A stretch of 64,000 nt of DNA from Flavobacteriaceae bacterium R38 (GTDB lineage: Bacteria > Bacteroidota > Bacteroidia > Flavobacteriales > Flavobacteriaceae). A model generated the notes under the pieces. The model ran no database searches, was not told the origin of the DNA, and saw only the letters and a list, made by a program, of their open reading frames with translations. Below are positions 24,406 to 33,100 of this stretch, piece after piece (within the stretch, counting starts at the first letter, position 1; every line of letters starts with the position of its first letter). The position numbers and the translations under genes were made by a program. The stretch lies in the NCBI GenBank assembly GCA_009901575.1, contig WXYP01000001.1:186001-250000 (forward strand), in the 5' to 3' direction.

Positions 24406-25170
24406 ATGAAAAAGCTGTTTAAATTTTTTCTGAACTTAATTCCGAGACCATTTTTAATCAGGATCAGTTATTTTGTAAAGCCTGTATTTAGTTTATTTCT
24501 TCGGGGAAGTCGCTATACAGATCCTATAGATAATAAAAGTTTCAGAACTTTTTTGCCTTACGGATATGAGTATCCGAGAGACAATGTGTTGTCTCCCGGG
24601 ACTCTTTCATTAGAGCGTCATCGTCTTTTATGGCTTTATCTTAAGAATGAAACCGATTTTTTTTCATCTGCTAAAAAAGTATTGCACTTTGCACCGGAGC
24701 AAGCATTTTATAAACGTTTTAGAAAACAACAAAATCTAGAGTATATAACAACAGATCTCAATTCACCTTTAGCAGACGTAAAAGCAGATATTTGCGATTT
24801 GCCTTTTAAAGATGATGAGTTTGATGTTATTCTGTGTAATCATGTATTGGAGCATATCCCTGATGATACTAAAGCTATGCGGGAATTATACAGAATTTTA
24901 AAACCTGGTGGAATGGGAATCTTTCAAATTCCGCAAGACCTGAACAGAGAAGTTACTTTTGAAGACGATACCATTACAGATCCTGCAGAAAGAGCTAAAA
25001 TATTTGGTCAATACGACCATGTTCGTGTATACGGCCGTGATTATTTTGATAAATTAAGAAGCATTGGATTTCAAGTAAATGAAATTGATTATTCTGCTAC
25101 ACTATCCGAAGAAAAAATAGATCAATACCGTTTAGCAAAAGGAGAGATACTTCCTGTTTGTAGTAAATAA
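24406..25170 (+). CDS. class I SAM-dependent methyltransferase
   Basis: A 254 aa methyltransferase-11-type enzyme. The SAM-binding core reads LHFAPEQAFYKRFRKQ (motif I region, about 86-101; the usual GxGxG is altered), TTDLN (acidic strand 2), ADICDLPFKDDEFDVILCNHVLEHIPD (about 123-149) and ILKPGGMGIF. The N-terminal 70 residues include PRPFLIRI and FLRGSRYTDP, a zinc-free lead typical of flavobacterial homologues. The acceptor is unknown. It is paired with map. Confidence 0.88.
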   Translation: MKKLFKFFLNLIPRPFLIRISYFVKPVFSLFLRGSRYTDPIDNKSFRTFLPYGYEYPRDNVLSPGTLSLERHRLLWLYLKNETDFFSSAKKVLHFAPEQAFYKRFRKQQNLEYITTDLNSPLADVKADICDLPFKDDEFDVILCNHVLEHIPDDTKAMRELYRILKPGGMGIFQIPQDLNREVTFEDDTITDPAERAKIFGQYDHVRVYGRDYFDKLRSIGFQVNEIDYSATLSEEKIDQYRLAKGEILPVCSK

Positions 25171-25205
25171 TCATTTTTCCAAAAAATAAATAGGAGTAAT
25201 AAGTC

Positions 25206-25742
25206 TTATGAACGATTATTCATTAAATCTGAAACTATTTTTTTGATACGTAAAACAGGCTCCTGACTCCTGAATAATTGACTCTCAATAATGGCATTTT
25301 CAAATAAGGAATATACAGTATAAGCCAATTCGGAATCTTCTAATTCTGTTTTAAAAAATAAAAGCAACCCTCTCTTGTGTTGTTGCATTTGATTAAAAAT
25401 TTCTTTTTTATCCGGTGAGGTCTCAGAGAGCATATTAAGAAAACTACACCCCCGAAAATCGAAGGTGTTGTTATTCTCTATTAAAAAATCGAAAGCGGCA
25501 AGTACTTTATCATCTCTTTCTTTAGTGTAATTATAGAGGCTTTCATTCCAGACTGTATTACGTTGCTCCAGATATGCTATACACAAATCATCTTTGGTTT
25601 TAAAATGATAGTATAAACTGGCTTTTGCGACATTAGCTTCCTTTATAATCTGGTTAATACCAGTATTGTTATACCCTTGTTTATGAAAGAGTGCTTCTGC
25701 TGCTTTTAATATTCTTGATTTTGCTTCCTGATGATTTTGCAT
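25206..25742 (-). CDS. TetR/AcrR family transcriptional regulator
   Basis: A 178 aa repressor-type regulator with an N-terminal helix-turn-helix (about 8-55: ILKAAEALFHKQGYNNTGINQII, then ANVAKASLYYHFKTKDDLC). The C-terminal domain has the CSFLNMLSE pattern of the TetR_C_11-like group that senses small electrophiles or lipophiles. It lies 35 bp downstream of the lipoprotein hydrolase gene and probably represses both through the inverted repeat at 26816-26837. Confidence 0.88.
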   Translation of the reverse strand: MQNHQEAKSRILKAAEALFHKQGYNNTGINQIIKEANVAKASLYYHFKTKDDLCIAYLEQRNTVWNESLYNYTKERDDKVLAAFDFLIENNNTFDFRGCSFLNMLSETSPDKKEIFNQMQQHKRGLLLFFKTELEDSELAYTVYSLFENAIIESQLFRSQEPVLRIKKIVSDLMNNRS

Positions 25743-25777
25743 GTTTCAAATATAATTGAAAACTTCTATTCTCAGCG

Positions 25778-26755
25778 TTAGAGTTTACTTAAAAACTCGC
25801 GCATTTTTTTAATAATGGCATCACCATCTTCCTCTAGTGCAAAATGTCCTGTATTGTATATATTATAGTCTACGTTTTTAAGATCTTTTTTAAAAGCAGC
25901 TGCTCCCGGTTCTGGGAAAAAAGCATCGTTTTTACCCCAGACAATAAGCATAGGAGGTTGGTGATCTCTCATATATTTTTGCCATGTAGGATATAGTTTG
26001 ACATTATTCTGGTAATCATAGAAAATATCAGTGTTAATTTTGTGAGCGTTTGGCCTGGAAAGACGCGCATAATCCAATTGCCAGGTGTCTGGATTAATGT
26101 TTTCCGGATTACGTGTACCGTGGGTATATTGCCATTTAAGTCCTTCCAAAGAAAATACAGGTAAAATAACTTGCCTATGTGCTTCTGTATCTTCTTTCCA
26201 TAGATCAAAAATAGGAGCCCAGGCTTCTCCTAATCCTTCTTCATACGCATTCCCGTTTTGATTGATAATAGCAGTAACTTTTTCAGGATGAGCAGTAGCT
26301 ATTCTAAAGCCTATCGGAGAACCATAATCTTGTATCATTAAAGAATAATGTTCTAAATTAAAACTTTGTACAAAAGCATCCATTACAGCTGCAATATTAT
26401 CAAAAGTATAAGTGAATTCATCTTCAGAAGGAAAATCACTTTCTCCAAAACCCGGATAATCAGGAGCAATCATATGATATTCATCACTTAATTGATTTAA
26501 TACTTTTCGGTACTGATGAGAAGAAGCAGGAAAACCATGCAGTAAAATTAAAGTAGGATTCTTAGGATTCCCGGATTCTCTATAAAAAATATTGATACCG
26601 TTAATTTTTTTAGTACGGGATTTTACCGGAGTTGTTTCTGTTGAATTTGTTTCTAATGCTATCATTGATGCTTTATTTGTTTTTCGTGGTTCATTATTAT
26701 TTCCACAACTTATTAGCACTAATGCCAATAAGAATGTATAAATATTGTTTTTCAT
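25778..26755 (-). CDS. lipoprotein alpha/beta hydrolase with Asp nucleophile (epoxide hydrolase/dehalogenase-like)
   Basis: A 325 aa protein with a lipobox (LISC, Cys17). The alpha/beta-hydrolase core has the oxyanion motif HGFP at 73-76, the nucleophile elbow QDYGSP with Asp143, and a likely acid Asp277 (WGKNDAFF) and base His304 (TGHFALEE). An Asp instead of Ser nucleophile is typical of epoxide hydrolases and haloalkane dehalogenases, so a hydrolytic detoxification role is likely; the substrate is open. It shares a promoter and operator with the TetR gene downstream. Confidence 0.85.
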   Translation of the reverse strand: MKNNIYTFLLALVLISCGNNNEPRKTNKASMIALETNSTETTPVKSRTKKINGINIFYRESGNPKNPTLILLHGFPASSHQYRKVLNQLSDEYHMIAPDYPGFGESDFPSEDEFTYTFDNIAAVMDAFVQSFNLEHYSLMIQDYGSPIGFRIATAHPEKVTAIINQNGNAYEEGLGEAWAPIFDLWKEDTEAHRQVILPVFSLEGLKWQYTHGTRNPENINPDTWQLDYARLSRPNAHKINTDIFYDYQNNVKLYPTWQKYMRDHQPPMLIVWGKNDAFFPEPGAAAFKKDLKNVDYNIYNTGHFALEEDGDAIIKKMREFLSKL

Positions 26756-26795
26756 TTTCTTACTTTTTTATTTTATGAATCAATTTTATTGGGTT

Positions 26796-26837
26796 CAAAA
26801 GTAGGTATATTTAATATATTCAGACAAGTCTGTATAT
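26796..26837 (-). promoter_or_regulatory. promoter with TetR-type operator upstream of the hydrolase-tetR operon
   Basis: The -7 element TACTTTTG (complement of 26796-26803), a 21-bp spacer and CTTG (complement of 26825-26828) as -33. The -33 lies inside an inverted repeat at 26816-26837: arms ATATTCAGAC and GTCTGTATAT around AA, with one mismatch in ten pairs. A repressor bound here would block the polymerase. The core CAGAC-N2-GTCTG is like operators known for other TetR proteins. Confidence 0.7.
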
Positions 26838-26964
26838 ATATTTTAACAAAAAATTAGTATTTTGAATTTAGGCAAAGCTATACGTGTTTATCAAGATGTA
26901 GCTTCAAATAAATAAGAAGAATACAGTGATTTTTTAAAATTGAAAATTAGAATTTAGCAGAAGT

Positions 26965-28023
26965 TTAATTTATAAGTAACTTCTTAAACCCTTCTGTAGT
27001 AAAGATTTCTATATCATCGTCATTTCCAGCGATAAGAATATACGCTTCTATATTCGGCAACTTAGAAAGTAAATTTTTAGTGTCTTCTAAATCCATAGCC
27101 ATAAATGCAGTGGCGTAAGCATCTGCTTCCATACAGGTTGAAGCTATAACAGAGGTGGCCAGAATGTTACTTTTTTGAGTATAACCGGTTATAGGGTTTA
27201 TGGTATGCACATAGCGCTCTCCACTATCCTGATCTATTCTGAATTTTCGATAATTCCCCGAGCTAGCCATGGCTTTATTTTCCAGTTTTAAAGCTGCTAT
27301 AAAAGGACGTTCCGGATTAGAATCATCTTGCCTGGGGTCATCAATCGCTACAACCCAACTTTTTAATGTTGACGGATTTTTACCCTTAGCGAGTATTTCA
27401 CCACCCAATTCGATGAGGTAATTTTCTATCCCGTTTTTATGGAACATTCTGCCAATTAAATCTATGGTATAACCTTTGGCTAAGGCATTGAAATCCAGGA
27501 AAATTTCTGGATGTTGTTTTAAAATCTTTCCTTGTGGCGTAAGTGTAAGTTTATCTAAACCAACATAATTAAGGATACTATCTATTTGTTCTTTGGTAAT
27601 ATTATTTAATTGTTTTTCAGGCCCGAACCCCCATGCATTGACAAGACTACCCACAGTCGGATCAAAATTCCCTTTGGTTTTTTTCCAAACCTCTTTAGAT
27701 TTTAAGAATACCTCTTTGAAATAGGCATCAATAACAATTGTTGAATCTCCTTGATTTATTTTTGAAATATCAGAGGTAGGGATATAGGTAGACATAGATT
27801 TATTTACCTTTTCTATAATGTTTTCAATTTCTTTTTTTATGACGACATCAGTATTGACTCCTTCATATTTTATTTGATAAGTAGTGCCCAATGCAAAGCC
27901 GGTTTCAACTTTTAATTTTTCTTCTTGTTGTTGTTTACAAGAAATTAAAGAAAGAACTAAGATACATATAGCCAGACGGTTAAATTTCAATAAGTCCTGT
28001 ATATTCAACAACATATTTTTCAT
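26965..28023 (-). CDS. apbE: FAD:protein FMN transferase (ApbE), lipoprotein
   Basis: Attaches FMN covalently to threonine in target flavoproteins, here most likely NqrB and NqrC encoded just upstream. From the ATG at 28023 it is 352 aa; an earlier TTG at 28044 is less likely. A lipobox (LSLISC) anchors it at the periplasmic face, where the acceptor sites lie. Family motifs are MGTTY-like ALGTTYQI, SMSTYIPTSDISKIN, FDPTVGSLVNAWGFG, DFNALAKGYTIDLIG, GGEILAKG and CMEADAYATAFM. It overlaps the upstream 118-aa gene by 44 bp. Confidence 0.95.
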   Translation of the reverse strand: MKNMLLNIQDLLKFNRLAICILVLSLISCKQQQEEKLKVETGFALGTTYQIKYEGVNTDVVIKKEIENIIEKVNKSMSTYIPTSDISKINQGDSTIVIDAYFKEVFLKSKEVWKKTKGNFDPTVGSLVNAWGFGPEKQLNNITKEQIDSILNYVGLDKLTLTPQGKILKQHPEIFLDFNALAKGYTIDLIGRMFHKNGIENYLIELGGEILAKGKNPSTLKSWVVAIDDPRQDDSNPERPFIAALKLENKAMASSGNYRKFRIDQDSGERYVHTINPITGYTQKSNILATSVIASTCMEADAYATAFMAMDLEDTKNLLSKLPNIEAYILIAGNDDDIEIFTTEGFKKLLIN

Positions 28024-28336
28024 TTTTATAAACTGGTTTTTCAAAATCTTTAGCGTTGCTTAATCTTACTCCTGCATAATATGTTTTGGCTTCAAATTTT
28101 AATGCGTGTTCTTTTATGGTTTCCATGTACACGACATCATAAGTTGTTGGATCATCAGGGTGTGAAATGGCTTTAACAACAACAAAATGCTTTTTTTTGT
28201 CTTTAAGACAAACAAATTGCGGATCTTTTTTAAGCTTACTATTTACAGTAATAAATTCAAAGCCATCTTTTTCCAGCTCTTTACCTACAATATTCATGGC
28301 TAAATAATGCAATTCCTGTTCTGTAAGTACTTCCAT
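27980..28336 (-). CDS. small NQR-associated protein
   Basis: A 118 aa cytosolic protein from the ATG at 28336; an upstream TTG at 28363 would lie within the terminator stem. It begins MEVLTEQELHYLAMNIVG and carries a compact alpha/beta region (KDPQFVCLKDKKKHFVVVKAI, then YDVVYMETIKEHALKFEAKTYYAGV). Homologues in this gene order are sometimes labelled as NqrF-related, but it has no ferredoxin or flavin domain. It lies between nqrF and apbE and overlaps apbE by 44 bp, so a role in NQR assembly is plausible but inferred. Confidence 0.7.
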   Translation of the reverse strand: MEVLTEQELHYLAMNIVGKELEKDGFEFITVNSKLKKDPQFVCLKDKKKHFVVVKAISHPDDPTTYDVVYMETIKEHALKFEAKTYYAGVRLSNAKDFEKPVYKNEKYVVEYTGLIEI

Positions 28337-28350
28337 AGTTTGATTAGTAC

Positions 28351-28385
28351 AAAAAAAGGTCAAGTAATTATTACCCGACCTTTTT
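28351..28385 (-). terminator. terminator between nqrF and the ApbE pair
   Basis: Hairpin with outer stem AAAAAGGTC / GACCTTTTT (28353-28361 with 28377-28385) and inner GTAA/TTAC (28364-28367, 28371-28374), then a T run on the minus strand. It starts 23 bp past the nqrF stop and ends 15 bp before the next ATG, so apbE expression may depend on read-through. Confidence 0.8.
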
Positions 28386-28407
28386 ATATTATAACTCTAA
28401 TTTCATT

Positions 28408-29724
28408 TTAACCTCCAAAGTCATCAAATCTGATGTTTTCATCAGGAATACCGTAATCTTCCCCCATTTTCTGAACAGCCTGGTTCATTAATGGTGGTCC
28501 GCAGAAATACAATTCGATATCTTCAGGAGCTTCATGCTTACTTAGATAATTGTCAATTACACATTGGTGTACAAAACCTACAAAACCATCTCCTTCACCA
28601 TCCAGACTTTCTCTAACGGTCCAGTTGTCTTCAGGTAACGGCTCAGAAAGTGCTAAGTAGAATTTAAAATTAGGGAAGTTTTTCTCTAATTCTAAGAAAT
28701 GATCTAAATAGAACAATTCTCTTTTAGAACGTCCACCGTACCAATAAGTAACTTTTCTGTTGGTCTGAAGTGTTTTGAATAAGTGGTATAAATGAGATCT
28801 CATTGGTGCCATTCCAGCTCCACCACCTACGTATAGCATTTCTGCTTCAGAAGGGTTGATAAAGAATTCACCATAAGGTCCAGAGATGATAACTTTATCT
28901 CCTGGTTTTTTTGAGAAAATGTATGAAGAAGCAATTCCAGGATTCACATCCATCCAACCGTTTTTAGCACGATCCCATGGTGGAGTTGCAATACGTACGT
29001 TAAGCATTACTTCTCTTCCTTCTGCAGGGTAAGAAGCCATAGAATAAGCACGTTCTACTACTTCTGTATTCTTCATTTTTAAATCCCATAAACCAAACTT
29101 ATCCCATTCCAATTGGAATTTATCCGGAGTTTCATGTTCTTCAGGGTGTGCAGTAATATCCATATCTGAATACTTTACTTCACATTCAGGAATTTCAATC
29201 TGGATATAACCTCCAGCTTTGTAATCCATATCTTCAGGTAACTCAACAACGAATTCTTTGATAAAAGATGCTACATTGTAATTACGTACAACAGTAGCTT
29301 CCCATTTTTTGATACCAAATACCTCTTCAGGAATAGTGATATTCATATCTTGTTTTACCTTCACCTGGCAAGCTAAACGTGCTCCGTGCTGTAGTTCTTT
29401 TCTTGAGAAATGTGGTGTTTCTGTAGGTAATGCTTCTCCACCACCAGAATTTACATGACATTCGCATTGAATACATGTACCACCACCTCCACATGCAGAA
29501 GGTAAAAATATCTTTTGAGATCCTAACGTAGATAATAAACTATCTCCGGAAGCAACCTCGATCTCACGTTCTCCGTTAATGGTTATTTTAACAGGTCCTG
29601 AAGGTGATAATTTTTGTTTGACAAATAATAGCAATCCCACTAGTGCCAGTGTAATTACCATAAAGGCAGCAACAGTTGCAGCAACGGTTCCTGCAGTACT
29701 TAATGAGAATATCATACTATTCAT
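28408..29724 (-). CDS. nqrF: Na+-translocating NADH:quinone reductase subunit F
   Basis: The NADH-oxidising entry subunit. It is 438 aa with one N-terminal membrane helix (about 16-35), a 2Fe-2S ferredoxin domain (Cys78, Cys84, Cys87, Cys119) and a ferredoxin-reductase module: RAYSMASYP for FAD (about 228-236), GPYGEFF, and VGGGAGMAPMRSHL for NADH. The C-terminus DENIRFDDFGG is typical. It overlaps nqrE by 8 bp and ends the nqrABCDEF run before a terminator. Confidence 0.97.
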   Translation of the reverse strand: MNSMIFSLSTAGTVAATVAAFMVITLALVGLLLFVKQKLSPSGPVKITINGEREIEVASGDSLLSTLGSQKIFLPSACGGGGTCIQCECHVNSGGGEALPTETPHFSRKELQHGARLACQVKVKQDMNITIPEEVFGIKKWEATVVRNYNVASFIKEFVVELPEDMDYKAGGYIQIEIPECEVKYSDMDITAHPEEHETPDKFQLEWDKFGLWDLKMKNTEVVERAYSMASYPAEGREVMLNVRIATPPWDRAKNGWMDVNPGIASSYIFSKKPGDKVIISGPYGEFFINPSEAEMLYVGGGAGMAPMRSHLYHLFKTLQTNRKVTYWYGGRSKRELFYLDHFLELEKNFPNFKFYLALSEPLPEDNWTVRESLDGEGDGFVGFVHQCVIDNYLSKHEAPEDIELYFCGPPLMNQAVQKMGEDYGIPDENIRFDDFGG

Positions 29725-30436
29725 TTATTTCGATTGTATTTTGTGATACAGTTTCTTTTAAATCTTCTTTTTTGATTTCAACTTTAGCAGCTTCAGGTGT
29801 TTGTTCTGCTCCTTCGTCTCCTCCGGTAAGCATTCCACCAAAACTCATGAAACCAATAGCCATCAATCCTGTAATTATAAAAGTGATTCCTAAGCCTCTA
29901 AGAGGGGCAGGAACGTTAGAGTATCTGATTTTCTCTCTAATAGCGGCAATTGCTAAAATAGCAAGGAACCAACCGATACCAGAACTAATACCATAATTAA
30001 AAGCTAATCCAAAAGAAGGAATCTCTCTGGACTGCATAAATAATGACCCACCTAAAATAGCACAGTTTACAGCGATAAGCGGTAGAAAAATCCCCAGTGA
30101 ATTATAAAGAGATGGAGAGAATTTCTCCACTACAATTTCTACTAACTGTACCATGGTTGCAATAGTTGCAATAAATAAGATGAATGATAAAAAGCTTAGA
30201 TCATATGATGCGTACTCAGGGCCTAACCATGCTAATGCACCATCTCTCAAAATATATTGATCTAATAACCAGTTGAAGGGTACTGTAATTGCCATTACAA
30301 AGATGACAGCGGCTCCTAACCCTACCGCAGTAGTTACCTTTTTAGAAACAGCAAGGTAAGAACACATTCCTAAGAACGTGGCAAATACCATATTGTCAAT
30401 AAAAATCGATTTAAAAAATAATTCTACGTGCTCCAT
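29717..30436 (-). CDS. nqrE: Na+-translocating NADH:quinone reductase subunit E
   Basis: An integral membrane subunit, 239 aa, with six helices, holding half of the intramembrane iron centre with NqrD; the key cysteines are in FLGMCSYLAVS (about 18-28) and AVNCAILGGSLF (about 122-133). Gammaproteobacterial NqrE is near 200 aa; the difference here is a charged C-terminal tail (about 205-239, Glu/Lys-rich) not needed for the fold. The 5' end is 53 bp after nqrD and the 3' end overlaps nqrF. Confidence 0.96.
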   Translation of the reverse strand: MEHVELFFKSIFIDNMVFATFLGMCSYLAVSKKVTTAVGLGAAVIFVMAITVPFNWLLDQYILRDGALAWLGPEYASYDLSFLSFILFIATIATMVQLVEIVVEKFSPSLYNSLGIFLPLIAVNCAILGGSLFMQSREIPSFGLAFNYGISSGIGWFLAILAIAAIREKIRYSNVPAPLRGLGITFIITGLMAIGFMSFGGMLTGGDEGAEQTPEAAKVEIKKEDLKETVSQNTIEINE

Positions 30437-30489
30437 ATTTTTTTAATTTCCGTTTTTAGTTGAATTAACTGCTAACCGATAATATTTTT

Positions 30490-31137
30490 TTAATTTTCTT
30501 CTATTAATGCTTTATTTCTGGAACGTTGAATCCATATAATGATTCCAACTGTTATCAATGCCATAGGCGACAGTAGCATAAAACCATTATTTTCATACCC
30601 CAGAGCGTATAGTCCAGTCTTAGCAATAGGATCTCCTAAAACTTTGTAACCCCAAAGTGTACCAGAACCTAATAATTCTCTAAAGAATCCAACTATGATT
30701 AAGATAACTCCGTATCCAAGTGCATTTCCGATTCCGTCTAAGAAAGATTTCCATGGACCATTACCTAAAGCAAAGGCTTCAAAACGTCCCATGATAATAC
30801 AGTTCGTAATAATTAAACCAACAAATACAGATAAGGTTTTACTAAGTTCATAAGAAAATGCCTTTAATACCTGGTCTACTATAATTACTAAAGTTGCTAC
30901 TACTACTAATTGTACTATAATCCTGATTTTTGACGGAATAATATTTCTCATTAAAGAAATAACTACGTTTCCAACTCCAAGCACAAATAATACAGATACT
31001 GTCATTACCACAGAAGCTTTTAATTGCGCTGTAATTGCAAGTGCAGAACAAATACCAAGTACCTGGATAGTAATAGGATTGTTATCTGCTAAAGGATCTA
31101 ATATTAATTTACTGTCTTTCTTTGATAATAATCCCAT
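30490..31137 (-). CDS. nqrD: Na+-translocating NADH:quinone reductase subunit D
   Basis: An integral membrane subunit, 215 aa, six helices, a pseudo-symmetric partner of NqrE. Cysteines in QVLGICSALAIT (about 25-36) and ITNCIIMGRFEAFAL (about 109-123) match the positions that bind the NqrD/E iron site. DGIGNALGYG is another family block. It sits 3 bp after nqrC. Confidence 0.96.
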   Translation of the reverse strand: MGLLSKKDSKLILDPLADNNPITIQVLGICSALAITAQLKASVVMTVSVLFVLGVGNVVISLMRNIIPSKIRIIVQLVVVATLVIIVDQVLKAFSYELSKTLSVFVGLIITNCIIMGRFEAFALGNGPWKSFLDGIGNALGYGVILIIVGFFRELLGSGTLWGYKVLGDPIAKTGLYALGYENNGFMLLSPMALITVGIIIWIQRSRNKALIEEN

Positions 31138-31140
31138 TGC

Positions 31141-31893
31141 TTAATTTTTTAATGAATTGAAATATGGTAAATACATTCTTAGATCTTTTTTGATCATTGC
31201 AGTAACTCCATTACCTGTAATAGTCGCACCTGCAATAGCATCTACCTGATTATCTGATTTATCTTTATTTAAAGGATCTGCATTTCCTTTTGCTACATCT
31301 ATCCCCACAAAAGAAGTGCCATTAAACAAATTTTCTCCTTTAAAATCGTCCATAAAGAAACGTTCTTTGATATTAGAACCTAAACCAGGAGTTTCTCCTT
31401 TATGATCAAAAAATGCGCCTTGAACTACCATTTCTTCATCTACAGAAACATAACCCCAAATAGCATCCCAAAGCCCTTTTCCTCTCATTGGAACAATGTA
31501 AAATGTTTTTCCATCTTTTTCTCCAACAAATAAAGGTAAGCGTCTTTCGTAACTTTCATCTTTTGCTAATGCTTCTTCTTTCTTCAGATCAATAAGATAA
31601 GCCTGATCATCTTCTGTAACGTTATCACCCTGGATAATCAATTGTTTTGTGATATATGTTTTAAATTCTGCTGCTACTTTATCAGTAGAGATAAAGTTTA
31701 CGCTTCCCGGATCATCTCCATTTTCATCAACACCCATAGCGTAGAGTATATTCTGTTGCTTCTCTAAACGTTCATTTTCTTTAATGTTTGGTTTTAAGCC
31801 GGAAGCAACAAAAGCCAATAAAGAACCTACAACTATTACCATTCCAATGGCAAAGAATAAGGTGTACGAGTTTTTTTCTGTGTTAATTGCCAT
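31141..31893 (-). CDS. nqrC: Na+-translocating NADH:quinone reductase subunit C
   Basis: A 250 aa subunit with one N-terminal helix (about 11-31) and a periplasmic FMN-binding domain. The covalent FMN site is Thr224 in DAIAGATITG (218-227); the motif usually reads SGAT, so the residue at 221 is Ala instead of Ser/Thr. Other blocks are PMRGKGLWDAIWGY (135-148) and GETPGLGSNI (167-176). ApbE encoded downstream would flavinylate Thr224. It lies between nqrB (4-bp gap) and nqrD (3-bp gap). Confidence 0.97.
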   Translation of the reverse strand: MAINTEKNSYTLFFAIGMVIVVGSLLAFVASGLKPNIKENERLEKQQNILYAMGVDENGDDPGSVNFISTDKVAAEFKTYITKQLIIQGDNVTEDDQAYLIDLKKEEALAKDESYERRLPLFVGEKDGKTFYIVPMRGKGLWDAIWGYVSVDEEMVVQGAFFDHKGETPGLGSNIKERFFMDDFKGENLFNGTSFVGIDVAKGNADPLNKDKSDNQVDAIAGATITGNGVTAMIKKDLRMYLPYFNSLKN

Positions 31894-31897
31894 AATA

Positions 31898-33097
31898 TTA
31901 AGCAGTTTTAAGTTTTAGACGTTTCATTCTTCTCTTAATGTTGCCTTGTAACACATAATGGTCTATGGTAGGAGCAAAAACATTCATCAATAGAATTGCT
32001 AACATAACTCCTTCCGGATATGCCGGGTTAAAGACTCTGATTAAGATAGAAATGAATCCGATTAAAAATCCGTAAATCCATTTTCCTTTATTGGTTTGTG
32101 AAGCGGTTACAGGATCGGTTGCCATAAAGACCACACCAAAGGCAAAACCTCCTATGATTAAGTGGTGCCAGAACTCTGTACTCATCAATCCGTAAAACTT
32201 GCTTGATTCTGTGATCCATCCGGCATTAACAACACCGTTAAAAATGAGTCCCATTACCAATGCGCCTAATGTGGCTGAAAGCATAATTCTCCAGCTTCCT
32301 ATTTTGGTGAAAATCAAAAATAATCCTCCTAATAATATAAGTAGAGTAGAAGTTTCTCCTACAGAACCTGGGATAAACCCAAAAAACATATCGGCTACAT
32401 CATAACCCGGAGCATTATTTTGAGCTAAACTTCCTAAGATAGTTTCTCCCGAAATTGCATCAACATCCTGACCTGCTGCCATTTGATTTGCTCTTTCCAC
32501 AGCACCGTGAACCCATACTTTATCACCACTCATCCAGGTAGGATAAGCAAAGAATAAAAAAGCTCTTACGGTAAGTGCCGGATTCAAAATATTCATCCCG
32601 GTACCTCCAAATACCTCTTTTCCTATCACTACTCCAAAAATAACTGCCACTGCCAACATCCACAGTGGAATATCAACAGGAACAATTAAAGGAATTAGCA
32701 TCCCTGAAACTAAATATCCTTCTTCTACTTCATGACCTTTTATCATTGCGAAAATGAACTCTACAGCCAATCCTACACCATAAGAGATGATTACTAAAGG
32801 CAATATTTTTTTGAGTCCGATTAAAAAAGCATCCATCGATAGAAAATCTACCGGAGTACCCAATGCATTAAAATGTTGGTATCCCGCATTGAACATTCCA
32901 AAAATCAAACAAGGAACCATGGCCATAATTACCGTGTTCATTGTTCTCTTTAAATCGTCTGCCATTCTTATGTGGCCTCCCGAATGTGTTGTTTCGTTAG
33001 GCGTATATAAAAAAGTATGTATAGCGTTAAAAGCAGGTGCCATTTTGGTGCCTTTATATTTTTCTTTTAACTGATGTAAATTATTTTTTAAGCCCAT
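31898..33097 (-). CDS. nqrB: Na+-translocating NADH:quinone reductase subunit B
   Basis: The central membrane subunit that binds riboflavin and covalent FMN and forms the Na+ path. It is 399 aa with about ten helices. The flavinylation motif is Ser216-Gly-Glu-Thr219 (DAISGETILG) where most NqrB have SGAT; Thr219 is the expected FMN attachment site. GGTGMNILNPALTVRAF (165-181) and ATDPVTASQTNKGKW are family signatures. It follows nqrA by 3 bp. Confidence 0.97.
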   Translation of the reverse strand: MGLKNNLHQLKEKYKGTKMAPAFNAIHTFLYTPNETTHSGGHIRMADDLKRTMNTVIMAMVPCLIFGMFNAGYQHFNALGTPVDFLSMDAFLIGLKKILPLVIISYGVGLAVEFIFAMIKGHEVEEGYLVSGMLIPLIVPVDIPLWMLAVAVIFGVVIGKEVFGGTGMNILNPALTVRAFLFFAYPTWMSGDKVWVHGAVERANQMAAGQDVDAISGETILGSLAQNNAPGYDVADMFFGFIPGSVGETSTLLILLGGLFLIFTKIGSWRIMLSATLGALVMGLIFNGVVNAGWITESSKFYGLMSTEFWHHLIIGGFAFGVVFMATDPVTASQTNKGKWIYGFLIGFISILIRVFNPAYPEGVMLAILLMNVFAPTIDHYVLQGNIKRRMKRLKLKTA

Positions 33098-33100
33098 TGT

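Noticed and set aside
28337-28363. TTG start for the 118-aa NQR-linked protein
   Set aside because: It would lie in the terminator stem; the ATG at 28336 gives a good N-terminus.
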